A program made the translations under genes and the position numbers. From positions 168,611 to 232,610 of the forward strand of contig CAAAJI010000008.1 of the NCBI GenBank assembly GCA_900642245.1: DNA of 64,000 nt, read 5' to 3'. The DNA is from Fragilaria radians (taxonomy: Eukaryota; Bacillariophyta; Fragilariophyceae; Fragilariales; Fragilariaceae). Of the stretch, positions 21,776-33,568 are shown piece by piece. Within the stretch, counting starts at the first letter, position 1; each line of letters opens with the position of its first letter. The notes under the pieces are model-generated. The model saw only the letters and a program-made list of their open reading frames with translations, searched no databases and was not told the DNA's origin.

Positions 21776-23976
21776 GTTCTATAAATATTAGTGTTTTTGA
21801 ATTATAAGCCTGAATCGATAAGTAGAAAAGGAATGAAAGAATAATTATGGAAGGTAACTGTGGAACTTGGGAATGAATGTGAATGAGAAAGTCATGCCAT
21901 GTGATATTTTTAGTCACACTCAAGAATGGAAAAAACATCAAAAACTCAAATAAGAACAATCAGATGTAGAATGACACTGTAGAGACTTCGATCACCGCCC
22001 GTTATTATTAACGGCCACCTTTACAAAGGAAATGTCTACTCATTTAACGCATGATGCAAGGATCAAGAAAAGAAGGGTTGAGCTCACAGAGATATCACTT
22101 TGGAGTCACTTGGCAAGTAATGGAAATTGTGTTTGAAAGGTTAGATTAAGAAGCCCCTGTATTGAGTAAAGAAGATACTGCAAGTGCAAGTACTCATTTT
22201 GTTGCTCAGCACTGTTCTTATGCGTATAGGCATGATCTTTCTACCATAAGCACGATAAGCAGCATCTGGTTGCATTACTAAAGGCTGCTTCTTACCACCT
22301 ATAGTTGGTAGGATATTATTCTTAACATTGTGGAAAAATATGGGATACCCAAGGTCACCTGGAAGATATCTACACAACTCACAGGATAATGTACAATCAA
22401 AGACATCAATGTTTTGGATTGAATTCCATTAAAATTGTGCCAGTGAAGGAAAAAATTCATCCAATAACCCCTTTTCAAGTATATGATCATAGGACCAAAA
22501 ATCATATTTCGAGTGGAGAAAAACAATACGTAAATGTGAAATAAGTTAGCTAGAGTAAATAAAAAAAACTGATATAATTTTAACAAATATTGCTACGAAA
22601 AAATCAAAAGGATTTTTCTATACACGCCTACAGCTATTGAGTTGTAATTTTGCGTATCTTCCCAAAGCCATTGGGATAAATAAAGTGCAGTCTAGCAGTC
22701 TAATCTTCAACGTTAGAGGTGTTTGTTCCAGATCAGTTGCAATCATTTTTTCAGTCTCAGTCTATTTCATCGACATTCTTCAGTCGGTTCATCAATAACT
22801 TAGGGTAAAATTGACATATGCGTTGACGGTTTATATTCAATGTTTTCCAAGATTATATGTAGACCAAGGTTTTAAAAGCTGAAAAAGTTTCTAATTGTAA
22901 ATGAAATCTGAATTTGTTTTTTGCTCTAGCTATCATATGAGTTGTTTTCAATAACGAAAGTCTTGAAACCATTAATTACTCTACTACAACATCTAGCTGC
23001 AGATTGATGATTTTAAGCCTTCTGAATTCCTAATGATTTGAGTCAACAATGTTGAAAGGAAAGGATGATTATGTCCTTTAGAAAGAGTGCAGTCAGAATA
23101 TTCACATTTGCATTGATGAGAGCTGAACAGGTCTGCATAATAGTCATGACGTCAATGGATAGCGATAGTGACGGCGCTGGAGACACGGAAACATGTTGAA
23201 CATTATTCAAGATAAGTGGCATTCAAGTTGACTTTGGGCCATATCTAAACTACTATTGTAATTTTTAATCTCAGAAAACGGTCCAAAAATTGTAATTTCT
23301 TATGTGTTAAACCGAAATACATCAAGAAGGACAGGAGTCTTTTTTCACTTTCCTTTAACTGAAACCGAATATACTTCAAGAAATACAATAGTTTTTGCCT
23401 GAGTATTCACATTCCATATTGAAAAATAACTATGGTTAAGATGATGACATTCACATGGAATATGAACACTGACACTTTTGGTACATCTACGTACTCCATG
23501 GAATAAATATTGAGTGTGATTTGGTACAGTTGTGCTAATATTCCAGGTGTATCTTCCCTGCGGGAGAAAGAGTGGATGTATCAAAGTGTTAGCCTCAAAA
23601 TTTATAATATATGCTATAACTAAATATTAATAAAATGAATAGCCCCCATCATATATGATGAAAGACTTTCGTGAACTCAGTTGTGAAGGAAAATGCTCAA
23701 GGTGGCATGATTGTGAAAGCATTTTTGCAAATAGTTCAAAAGAGAGGGATTGGAATATGGATTTGCATGAAAAATCTATTGAAGTTTCCATTATGATAAC
23801 AAATGGATTACTTTTGGTACCAGTCAAGATCTAGAAACCAGGGGAAGAAAGATGAGAAGGAAACAAGTATTGCAACGTGAGAGAGGAAGTGATGCAAGTG
23901 TTTAGCTGTATAAGGTTTCGGGGTAATCTTACAGATTCATCGAAATCCTTTGTTGTTTGTTGTTACATTTTGAAGC
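21776..23976. other. AT-rich spacer, no gene recognised
   Basis: About 2.2 kb of AT-rich DNA. Minus-strand frames at 22141-22377 and 22299-22586 contain GDLGYPIFF and a similar GIPYF segment, faintly like a DDE transposase 'GD.GYP' box, but too little to call. A TGACGTCA octamer occurs at 23147-23154, more than 800 bp from any gene start. Confidence 0.4.
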
Positions 23977-24338
23977 ATGAAATCCACAATCCAACCAACA
24001 GTGCCCTATCGAGTTGAAGAGATGGAAAACAATCAGGCAAAAGCTATCTTCCAGGTCCCTCCTCATCTCTTGCGGTCATTGGTACAGCATCCAATTATAT
24101 GCTGTGGATCCTCCTTCGAGCTTCATGTGTATGAAGAAAACTTGATTGCTGTTACCTACGTTTCCTCTGATCCAGACTTGACGGCGTGGCAAATTGCAAC
24201 ACGTTTGTCTAACAGAATCGGCGATCCAAGCTCATCACTCACAGTACGTTCCCTGTTCTTCGGGGGATGATTTGCATTTCATATTTTTATTTTTCACACA
24301 ATCAGGAGTATAATTCGTTTATCTCAGAGTTCTTGTGA
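23977..24338 (+). CDS. Two-exon 99-residue protein of unknown function
   Basis: Exon 1 is 23977-24243 and exon 2 is 24306-24338. The 62-bp intron has a GTACGT donor and a pyrimidine-rich ...CAATCAG acceptor and sits in phase 0. Splicing replaces the read-through tail with EYNSFISEFL and a stop. The protein has a Pro-containing N-terminus, a strand-like block (SSFELHVYEENLIAVTYVSS) and an acidic end, with no membrane segment. I recognise no family. The coding-like composition, matched splice signals and short intron like those of its neighbours support a real gene. Confidence 0.5.
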
Positions 24339-25608
24339 TTTTTTTTGACAAGTTGCATTAATATGGCAATGAAAAGCGCCGCTTCTTCATTTCCGCAATA
24401 GCTGATACTTGCAAAACTTACAGCGAACAAATAGTTCTTGTTCAAGAAAAATGTGTAGTGAGCCAAAGTCGATTTTATGTTAGCGGATAACCACAATGTG
24501 GGTGACTGTTTCCGCCAAAGCCTTGATATGCAATGACGATAAAAAATAAGAATGATACATCAGTCAACAGAGTCCAGGAGCTGTGAAATCCTATTGTGGA
24601 AAATTAAAAGATTTCATTAGACATTTCAAGGCAAGGTATAATATATGCCATAATTAAAGAAAGGGAATCAATATCCATTCTTCAAAATTTGAATTAACTG
24701 ATGTTCCCAAACTACTACTAAATGTTAATAACGTGCAACACTCTCATCCTCTCAAAATAGAGCATTATTAGCATGATGCTCTTAAAATGGTGTAACGTAG
24801 GCTTACAGAAACATTAATTCCTAATGCCATGATTTACCTAATATTTTTATTTCTCTAACTTAAGATGCCACTGAAATTGAGTGATGTAAAAATGACTCAA
24901 CATCCCTTTCTGAGTTCTGATTTATCCCCTTGAAGCTCAAACTTCTTGGCTATGATGAGAACCTTGTCAATTCTTGTTTACCACTTTCACTTTGTTGCCC
25001 ATTAAGTTTGATTAGACAAATGAGATAACTACCAAACATTCTTCATAGGGTCTAAGGATGAGAGCATCTTTTAACATTCCACACCACTCTCTTCATATAA
25101 AGTGTGAATACGAGTTAATTTATACTGCTCTCTCTCTCAAATACAAATTATAGTTACGAAATTTTTTGTTGGTATACAATTTCACATTCGCAATGCCGAA
25201 TTCATAAACTCAGTTCATGTCAATTTACTTGGTGGACTCCAAAATTCTCGATTGGTGGATATTCTTTTTCTATGTCATCTCCATACCTCTTTGGATTCAA
25301 AAATCATCTGTGCAGATCATGGTAGTCAGTCAAGTCATGGTGAGTGTTGATAGATGGAATCATGAGCCTTCCAAGGATGGAAGAATATATGTTGCCCAGC
25401 ATTGACAAACGTCCTCATTCTGGAAAAGATGTTATCACAACCCTCTCTATTAGGCTCATAACCAAGCGAAGTCACATGGAAATAAACAAATTTATCGCTC
25501 GTGACAGTACTGGTCCATATTTTCTGCCTTTTTCAATCTTTGGAATACTTATTTACTACCACCATTATTTTCGAGGCCGAAACTCCAACATAAAATAAAT
25601 TCGTGATC
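24339..25608. other. AT-rich spacer, no gene recognised
   Basis: A 1.27-kb spacer upstream of CCT3. Two overlapping open stretches at 25217-25405 and 25344-25598 have no recognisable motif. The CCT3 promoter must lie at the right end. Confidence 0.5.
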
Positions 25609-27827
25609 ATGAGCAATGCCATGGGAGGACAGGGCATGGGTCCAATCATGGTTCTAAGTAAGTCATTGTCATAATGCTTGTATAGTTATTGACCGCAATT
25701 TATTGAATATGCAACCATCTATCGAGCTGAGAATCCTTGACATGAATCAAGTTTTGCAAGCAGCATTGCATTGCATTGCCCAAAGATAGGAAGGAAATGG
25801 AAAGGAGACGATCAAGGAATGAATCGAATGCCAGTAATTAACTCGATATTTCTTTCTCGTTGCCGTGAATATCAACGTAACTATCGCTTACTATTCCTTG
25901 AAATTTACTCATTTGCTAATATTAAAATTTACCCCTTCAGATCAAAAGACTCAGCGTCAATCGGGACGTCAAGCTCAATTAAGCAATATTGCAGCCGCGC
26001 GTGCCGTAGCTGATATTATTCGTACAACTTTGGGACCACGCTCAATGCTTAAGGTACGTACTTTTCCTTCGCAATGATCCATAAGTAGGTGACGAGACAC
26101 TATATTGAAAGCCATTTAAGTTCTTGTTGTCTGATCCTTAATCATTTGCGTTAGATGTTACTTGATCCAATGGGAGGAATAGTAATCACAAACGATGGAC
26201 ATTGTATTCTGCGTGAAGTCGATGTTTCCCACCCAACTGCCAAATCGATGATGGAGTTGTCGCGATCTCAAGATGAAGAAGTAGGAGATGGAACGACATC
26301 TGTTATTATTCTAGCGGGAGAAATGCTTGTACAAGCAGAAACTTTCCTTCGTGATGAGCTTCATCCCACCGTTATCGTTCAAGCGTATCACAAAGCACTC
26401 CAAGAAGCTCTTGATTTTTGTGAAAGGTGAGTCTAGCAATTTGCGAAGGTTTCAGAACGGTCTGAACTGGGATCATTAAATCATTTCTTTACACATGGTT
26501 TTGGGACTTCATCATGATTCTTCTACTCACAAAGTCTCTTTGTTCTACAGACTCTCCATTACGGTAGATATTAATGACACAGAGAGAATGAAAAACCTCG
26601 TTCAGTCTTCAATCGGTACTAAATTCAGCTCACGTTGGAACGATAAAATGGTGGAAATGGCGCTTCAGGCTGTATTGACCGTGGCAAGGCCTTCCTCCAG
26701 CTCGGTTTTAGTTCAAATGGAAGTTGATTTGAAGCGCTACGCCAAAGTCGAAAAAATCCCTGGGGGCGAAATATCTGACTGCACGGTTCTCAAAGGAGTA
26801 ATGTTCAACAAAGATACGACTCACTCAAAAATGCGCCGACGCATTGAAAATCCTCGAATCCTTTTGCTTGATTCACCTTTAGAGTATAAAAAAGGAGAGT
26901 CTCAAACTAACGTAGAAATTACAGACGAAAAAGATTGGAATATCATGCTTCAGATGGAAGAAGAGTATGTGAAAAATATGTGCTTGGAGATCATTGCATT
27001 CAAACCAGATATTGTGATTACAGAAAAAGGGGTTTCTGATTTAGCTCAGCACTATTTATCCAAAGCTAATATCACAGCCTTTCGTCGTTTGAGAAAAACT
27101 GACAACAACCGTGTCGCTCGCGCGACGGGAGCAACAATTGTTTCTCGAACGGACGAGATTCAGGAATCTGATATTGGAAACAATTGTGGGCTCTTTGAAA
27201 TGCGAAAGATCGGGGATGAATGGTTTTGTTTCCTCGATGAATGTAAGGATCCAAAGGCATGTACTATCATATTGCGTGGAGGAAGCAAAGACATTTTGAA
27301 TGAAATTGAAAGAAATTTACAAGATGCGATGCAGGTTGTTCGCAATATTGTATACAACCCCAAGATTCTACCGGGAGGAGGAGCGACAGAAATGGCTGTT
27401 TCTGTTGCCATTCAAAGAGCGTCCAAAAAGATTCAGGGAATTCAACAAGGACCATTTCAAGCCGTTGGTAATGCCATGGAAGTTATTCCCCGAACATTGG
27501 CTTCCAATTGTGGAGTTTCCGTCATCCGAGCCGTCACAGCACTTCGTGCAAAGCACGCCGCAGCTTATGATGCCGATGAAAAGGCGAACTGTTACTGGGG
27601 CATCAACGGAACAACCGGCGAATTGGTTTCCATGGAAGAATATGGCATTTGGGAACCCTTTGCGGTCAAAGTTCAAACAATTAAGACTGCTATCGAAAGC
27701 GCTTGCATGATCTTGTACGTAACAATTGCGGGTCTATTCTTTACACCATTCTTTACAAAAGCTAACTCTTGTCAACTCATATTACAGGCGCATCGATGAT
27801 ATCGTATCAGGATCCAAGAAGAAGTAA
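25609..27827 (+). CDS. CCT3: T-complex protein 1 subunit gamma (chaperonin CCT3), five exons
   Basis: This is one of eight subunits of the cytosolic TRiC/CCT chaperonin, which folds actin and tubulin. Exons: 25609-25657, 25941-26053, 26155-26426, 26551-27714 and 27788-27827. All introns are GT-AG and the phases join without error to give 545 residues, the normal CCT3 length. Landmarks are PIMVLNQKTQRQSG at the start, RTTLGPRSMLKMLLDPMGG, ITNDG, the ATP-site GDGTTS at 98-103, KGVMFNKDTTHSKMRRRI and DSPLEYKKGESQTN in the apical region, GGGATE, and the C-terminal RIDDIVSGSKKK. The MLLDPMGG..ITNDG form and VLNQ start distinguish gamma from the other subunits. Five exons in a window of mostly intronless genes is notable. 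It converges on the SAM carrier, leaving 144 bp. Confidence 0.96.
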
Positions 27828-27971
27828 GATCATTTACTGAAGTCAACGACGTGTTAGATGAATAGCTTAGATTTTCTTACATCCTACTCCACAGAAAAGG
27901 CTGTGATTAATAGTTTAGTTATATTAACAAGTAATCGTTGCTCATATTCATAAAAATTTTACTTCTTTCAT

Positions 27972-29045
27972 TCAATCCAGAATCGGTATCAAAATAGACT
28001 TGTATCCCTCGTAGGCTCCGAAAAAGACGAATCCACCTATGGATATCCACATCACACGGGGTTGAATACCACGAAACATTGCTTCCATTCCTTCTTCCGC
28101 CACTGTCCGTTTCCAAACGTCCATAGCATGAGCATAAGGAATGCCATTTTTATCAGCTCCTAACATCAATCGTGTTTTTAGCACATCCAAAGGGGTGGTA
28201 AGGGCTGCTGCCAATCCACCGGATAGCGATCCACAAGCTGCAGCTTGGAAGGGGGTTGCAGGAATCCCACCCTGCAAATCTCCACACAATCGTTTGCCAT
28301 ATTCATAAAGAGGGAATTGTATTAAGGCGAAAGGGATTTCGCGCATAAGAGTGATTCCATATCCTCGATATAAACCACCAGTCAAGTTTCCCATAATTCC
28401 ATGACGCTCCTGAAGGACAGATCGAAAGGTATGAGCCAATCCAACAGAATTTCCCGTTTGCATTTTCGATTTGATCACTTCCGTTGGAACGCGAACAAGG
28501 CATGCTGCAACCTCTCCCATGGATGCAGCTGTCATATGTGAAAGTGCCTCACTATCGATTCCAATATTTTGTTGCCACTCCAAGGTTCGCGGTTTCATGG
28601 ACTACTTAATCGTCGAGAAAAAAGGGAGGAAAGATGAGTAAGATATTGCTGCCATGATGCTATCAAAAAGGTGTAAACTCTATATGGTAATGATTCTTTT
28701 TGAAGGTGGGTTGACGCAAATCTGCAAGTGTATCGCAAGTCTAGGTGATCACAAAAAAAAGGATACAAAAGAAACGACAACATTTGTACGATCTCGGCAC
28801 ACCTCATAAACTGAAAAGAAAAGGGCTGCTCCTGGAGCACTTCCCACTGCAGCAGCACCCAACCCTTGATATATACCCCGAAACCCACCAGCTGCGAGAA
28901 AGCCCTGGGGAGATTGTAAACGAGTTTTGATAGTGTCGATGGGGAATAACGCAACATCGACAGTCGTCCCAGCCATCCCCCCCGCAATGAGAGCCGTCAC
29001 AAAGGAAACTGATGACGAAACAATCAAAGACATTTCATCACTCAT
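27972..29045 (-). CDS. SAMC: Mitochondrial S-adenosylmethionine carrier (SLC25A26-like), two exons
   Basis: A six-helix mitochondrial carrier with three repeats. Signatures are PIDTIKTRLQ (35-44), PTEVIKSKMQ in the second repeat and PLDVLKTRLM in the third. LMREIPFALIQFPLYEYGKR matches the SAM-carrier signature and separates it from other carriers. Exon 1 starts at 29045 and exon 2 is 28601-27972. The acceptor (TTAAGTAG|TCC) is clear because an in-frame TAG precedes it. The donor is uncertain: GTATCC at 28766 or a poorer GTTGTC site 24 nt earlier, both in phase. With the first, the protein is 302 residues. It would import cytosolic SAM in exchange for S-adenosylhomocysteine, supplying organelle methyltransferases. 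Confidence 0.88.
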
Positions 29046-29288
29046 GATATTGCGATAACGTGTTTCTTGAATTCTAAGAATCTACCTCCTTTTTCAGTTT
29101 TGGTTTGAGACAAAAAGTTACGAAAATTCACATAATTTTTCCTACACATCATCATTCCTTCCCATCCATCAATTTTCTGGAATTCTATAGAATATGATAA
29201 TAATTTTTGACGAGGTCTTATCGAACTTTTGGTTTTTTCGAGCGATAAATTGAAGTATTGTTCTCCTGCCTTTGAATTTCCTTGAAAC

Positions 29289-29303
29289 TGACGTCAGACG
29301 TCA
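29289..29303. promoter_or_regulatory. Doubled CRE-type palindrome TGACGTCAGACGTCA
   Basis: A full TGACGTCA octamer (29289-29296) is followed at once by GACGTCA. This is a classic bZIP/ATF target, and TGACGT elements act as CO2/cAMP-responsive elements in Phaeodactylum promoters. It lies 90 bp before the DUF1279 start and about 245 bp before the SAM carrier start, inside their 348-bp divergent spacer. It could serve either gene or both. The function is inferred. Confidence 0.5.
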
Positions 29304-29393
29304 AGATTTCAACGACGTTGACATCAACTATAACTTCTAACAACTAGGACCAATTCTAGGAATTTATCAGAAAGTAAGAAACAAGCCTTAAGT

Positions 29394-29996
29394 ATGAGAT
29401 CATCATCACGTTCGTTCTCGCTCCTTCTTCTTTGCCTCATCACAACATTTGGAGTTAGTGCTTTTCACATTCCACCTACGTTTCATGGCGTGATGACGAA
29501 GCGATCCAACCCATTACAGGCGTACTTCATGGAGGAGAAGGAAGCCACCGCGACCGATGTCCAGGACGTATCGATAACACCTCAAACAAGCGCAGTTGCA
29601 ATTGAGGAGATTTCTCAAAAGGCGGAAGAAACAACTGAAAAGTATGGATTAGAAGCTGGGTTATTCCAATCCATTAAATCTGGTGATGGCGAATCCGCCA
29701 AATCCCTCCTGAAGAAATATGGTGTTGCATACCTAGCTACTTCGATTCCATTGGCACTTCTATCCTTTGGTATTTGCTATCTTTTGGTCGATCAAGGTGT
29801 AGATGTAGCTAGTTTGCTAGCAAAGGTCGGAATCGAAAGTTCGACGACCAGTGAAACTGCTGGTACTGTTGCAATTGCATATGCGGCCCATAAGGCAGCG
29901 TCACCCATTCGATTCCCTCCAACAGTTCTTTTGACTCCGATTGTTGCCAAATGGATAGGAAAGGAGCCAGAGACAGAACAGGAGAAAGAAAACTAA
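29394..29996 (+). CDS. Plastid-targeted DUF1279 (FAM210-like) membrane protein
   Basis: A single-exon protein of 200 residues. Residues 1-23 form a signal peptide (LLLLCLITTFGVSA) with the cleavage site VSA|FHIPP. The Phe at +1 is the diatom ASAF-type signature for import through the secondary plastid membranes, and the Ser/Lys/Arg-containing stretch after it fits a transit peptide. The C-terminal half matches DUF1279: LLKKYGVAYLATSIPLALLS with a membrane helix, then a Gly-rich loop, AIAYAAHKAASPIRFPPTV and LLTPIVAKWIG. FAM210 proteins sit in organelle inner membranes; the molecular role is not settled. The end is acidic (EPETEQEKEN). It is divergent from the SAM carrier gene. Confidence 0.85.
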   Translation: MRSSSRSFSLLLLCLITTFGVSAFHIPPTFHGVMTKRSNPLQAYFMEEKEATATDVQDVSITPQTSAVAIEEISQKAEETTEKYGLEAGLFQSIKSGDGESAKSLLKKYGVAYLATSIPLALLSFGICYLLVDQGVDVASLLAKVGIESSTTSETAGTVAIAYAAHKAASPIRFPPTVLLTPIVAKWIGKEPETEQEKEN

Positions 29997-31249
29997 ACCA
30001 TATCTGTAGTACGAATTGAAGGGGAGTTCATGGTGGGACTAGAGAGGGAGTCTCCCAAAATCCGACTCCCTTGTACACACATACCTTGAAAACGGCGCAG
30101 CATGAAGCTGAGACAAAATCCATGGATGAAATAACCTCGAGAAACATGCATAGTATACATATGAATTTAGTGCAATTTTTTATGTTAGGATCATCAGGTA
30201 AAGTAGGCATGCGTAGTCATTGGAAATTGTGGATGTGCTTCGGAACGGTGAAGGCTTTGTAATACATTGAGTTTGGAGAATTTTTGCAATGCAAAATATA
30301 CATTTTAACAGTCTTTAATCATTTGCATTGCCTATTGTCTTGTCAATAAAGTTATTGTTTTCGTACCAATGCATGAGCAACGAAGTGTGATCCTTGCTTC
30401 CTTTGATTAAGATACACATAGTACAGGAGGTCCTCATACGGCGGTAAAGATTCATATCTAAGGTGGATTTTATGCATTATTATCCCGTTTCCAGCAAAGA
30501 CAAGGGATATTCCAAGTTCTTGTGTAAGAAAAGTCACCATAGCCATTTTTGTATTTTCTTTTTTGTGAATTGATGAAATTTATTTCACTTATAACTTTTT
30601 GTTGGGAATATAGAGAATGTAGGAGAGAATTGAAGTAGGACATCAACTGTCTTCCAAGGATTTCCCTGTTTATTTTTTCATGTCCTTTTTTTACTCAAGA
30701 TTTCTTTTTTTGAGAGTTAGTACTACACTAGTAGTTGGCGCATTCTTGCTACATACCTTGTCTACAGCAATTGGTATCACCAAAGGTAATATAACCGAAA
30801 CATTAGATATCTTATGCACCCTTATTATGATGGAATTTCAAAAAAGATGAATGGTCAGAATAAAATCTCGTTCACCACAGTATCCATTGATCTTGCAACC
30901 ATGAGCTTACTTGAGTGTTTTCCAATTACTGATGCTGTTGCAATCAGTATCAGCATGCTTTTGTGTAAGCATATTACAACCGAGGCTGCGGCTATTACTG
31001 ACATCCTTCTCTTAACAAAAGGTAAGCCTTAATATCTAATTGAATGAAAGATAGAAATAAATCAAGCTATCAGCATTTCTTAACTACATTTTAAACTACA
31101 GATCTAATCACCGATTCTTCACAACCTCCTCTAGCCGGTGACGGCTACGGGGCAAGCGTTGATGACATCTAGCCAAGCTATCTTATTGAACACCTCTACA
31201 ATTAAGGTGATAAGAGTTACCGTGTTGCTGTGAAATACACTGTTCCTCC

Positions 31250-31459
31250 TACCGTAATTTGCGCCGATTAAGGGATATCGGTGATTAAGGGATTTTGACG
31301 GAATCTTCACGGAATCTCATGTACATCGTGAAAACGGCATTGACTAGTCTGACTGTAGGGAATCTTGTACATCCAAAAAAATAATTTTTGCGGTGATTAA
31401 GAGATTTCAGAAGTGATTCATGTACATTCCCCATCCCTTAAACGACGCAAATTACGGTA
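31250..31459. mobile_element. Tc1/mariner-like MITE with near-perfect terminal inverted repeats
   Basis: The left end CTACCGTAATTTGCG (from 31249) reappears inverted at the right end, CGCAAATTACGGTAG (to 31460). The pairing continues inward for 28 bp with two mismatches, to an ATTAAGGGAT-type inner end. TA dinucleotides at 31250-31251 and 31458-31459 are the likely target duplication, as in the Tc1/mariner superfamily. The 206-bp interior is non-coding and carries repeated GGTGATTAAGRGATTT and TCATGTACAT blocks. It is non-autonomous. Confidence 0.8.
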
Positions 31460-33144
31460 GTGTTAAAAGCACCCAGATCTCCACTTTCCGTCTGATGACT
31501 ATGTCACACCTATTTAAACCCTTTCACTGTTTGAATTGAGATGGAATTGAAGTCTGATCCTAATTGTCCCCCTTCTGGCATTGATCCTAATCAAGTTTCC
31601 TCCCCTTTTATCGGTGAGATATCAAGGAAATAGGTGCTGCTAATATTGGCAAATAAATGTTAAGAAGTTGCGACATAGGGATTTTAATTTGGACATAATT
31701 TATAATTTGATAATTGTTTGAGTTTAGATTACGAGTGAGAGTGGGCTAAGACAACTATATCTGTGACTGAAGAAATTGCAATGAAAGGCATCAGGCAATC
31801 ACTTAAATGGATAGTAAATGCTTTCAACCTACCAGCTTATATTTGCTAGAATTAAAGCTAGCAATTAGCATAGCATGCTTGCTGCAAACTTAAAGGAGTA
31901 AATACTATAACAATCTTGTACTCATTTCACTGCTAACAATGAATGGCACAAGGGACTCAGAGTATCCTTCAATGCTTTGAAGTAGGTTCTTTTACCCCAC
32001 TTGGTAGGCTTAAGGAAACCCTCAATTGAGTAAGCTCTTCAAGATGTTCATGATTTTCACGTCAACCGGTCTGAGGACTTTACTGATTAACTTTACATCT
32101 CATTCAATTATTGCATCTCTTGTAATTAAATTAGCCTCAACGCTGCAATTGTCATATATTTATTTGAACTCTGTTACCGCTGTTTAGTAAGAAAAAAAAT
32201 GATATCAAGCAGTTTCTATGGGGGCTTAGATATTTTAGGAGATAAATCCTGAGTAAGTGAGGACACCAAAACACTTTGTCATAGCAAGCGCTGGCACAAG
32301 GAGTGCATTGAAGTAGACTCAGCAGTATAATAGTCTATAAGATGCAAACATGATATGACCTAAGGGATCATTTCTGCTCTACTGGGCGGCCGCAAAGATT
32401 TTTTCTTACTCTGCATTGTTGTCAATCAATAAATCAGGTAAGCAGACTATAAATTTCACGAACTGAATGCAGAAAAGCTATCTTATGATCTTTTCAATGC
32501 AAACCGTCCTTATTGCCATCAGTGTTTATGTTACCAGGGTAGTGATCTTTCTAGAAATTATTGAGAAATTAAGAGATTATCCTTACAACAAAGAAGATGA
32601 AATATTTATTTATTGTGAACCATAATTGGGTTGAAAATCTTCACTATTGGCTGCTCTAAGATACCCAAGGACCAATTTTAACTTACCCCACACCCTGATG
32701 AGAGTTGCAATTTTCCTTCAGGCTCAATCATCAGCTAATTTATATCTAAACATGCTACACTATGCACAAAAGCGTTTTTCTTTCCTGCTACTTATTCAAT
32801 CTTTACAACGATCATTGCACCATAAGATAAGAAGAACTTAATCCATGGAAAGAATAACTGAATGGTATGTAAAGACTATGACTGATATTGTCAGAGAATC
32901 ACTTCCTTCAAAGGGCTATCTGGTTAGAAATTGCAACCTGGGGAAGTGAAAATCAATGCATCATGAGTCAATGGTTGCACTGCTATTGTGCATGTTATTA
33001 TGTTTAATGGTGAATACAAATTCCCGAAAAGATAGCGGAATATGATAACCTTTTGTCAATCAATGGTCAAACTACACTCAAATGAAAGAAACTTTATGTA
33101 GAATCTTTGCATTTTGAATCTTTCCCAACCCTTCTACACTCTTA

Positions 33145-33172
33145 GGGGTTAGGGGTCAGAGGTCAGGGGTTA
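33145..33172. repeat. Four tandem heptamers of GGGGTTA type
   Basis: Four adjacent 7-mers: GGGGTTA, GGGGTCA, GAGGTCA and GGGGTTA. This resembles a degenerate telomere-like G-rich repeat. At four copies it may be a chance microsatellite or an interstitial telomeric scar. Confidence 0.7.
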
Positions 33173-33240
33173 GCCAAAGCATAAGTCATAATTTTTAACA
33201 CATGCCCAGTTATTCCCTGAGTCTTCTTTTATGTTTTCGC

Positions 33241-33407
33241 GGTCACTTCATCGGTTTTTCGTCCATATGTCATTGGCTAAAAGACTGCTGATTCTTGCAA
33301 CGTTTTTTTTCTTCTTCTCATCGTGCTACCTCTGAGTCAACTTTTTGGTCATAGTGGTCACTTCAGCGGTTTTTCGTCAGCATGTCTTTTGCTAAAAGAC
33401 TACCAAT
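33241..33407. repeat. Direct repeat of a 52-bp element upstream of the fucosyltransferase
   Basis: Copies at 33241-33292 and 33356-33407, spaced 115 bp apart, match at about 43 of 52 positions. The shared core is GGTCACTTCA, then CGGTTTTTCGTC and GCTAAAAGACT. The second copy ends 161 bp before the ATG at 33569, so these may be promoter elements, but the function is inferred from position only. Confidence 0.7.
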
Positions 33408-33568
33408 GTCTTTTTAGGTGCCTGAGTTGGTATCATCCTCAAACTTGTTGTTGTTGAAGACAGGCAACGGTTTCTTTCGTTCCTCTCTCTTTCTCATTGA
33501 CAACCCCTAATCTCTTAACTATATTCCTTCCTCGTATTGGAATATCGAAAAATTTACAATTGGTAAAA

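Larger units (their letters stand above)
29997..33568. other. Repeat-rich spacer, no gene recognised
   Basis: 3.6 kb between two plus-strand genes. It holds a MITE (31250-31459), a short GGGGTTA-type repeat (33145-33172) and a duplicated 52-bp element (33241-33407) just before the fucosyltransferase. A perfect stem TAGCCG-GTGA-CGGCTA lies near 31133-31148. The ATG frame at 30814-31032 and others in the spacer have no recognisable content. Confidence 0.55.

Noticed and set aside
22141..22586. Minus-strand frames with GDLGYPIFF, possible DDE transposase
   Set aside because: Only one short box is similar, no catalytic acidic triad can be placed, and no terminal repeats were found.
25217..25598. 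Overlapping ORFs upstream of CCT3 as a gene
   Set aside because: Start codons and composition are weak, there is no domain, and they end where the CCT3 promoter should be.
28749..28766. Read-through of SAM carrier exon 1 (VSFFL tail) as a separate protein
   Set aside because: Carrier proteins need all three repeats. Exon 2 supplies repeats two and three, and an in-frame stop before its acceptor shows that splicing is required.
33497..33568. Longer N-terminus for the fucosyltransferase
   Set aside because: The extension begins at TTG, not ATG. The ATG at 33569 gives a normal signal-anchor topology and the extension has no conserved content.
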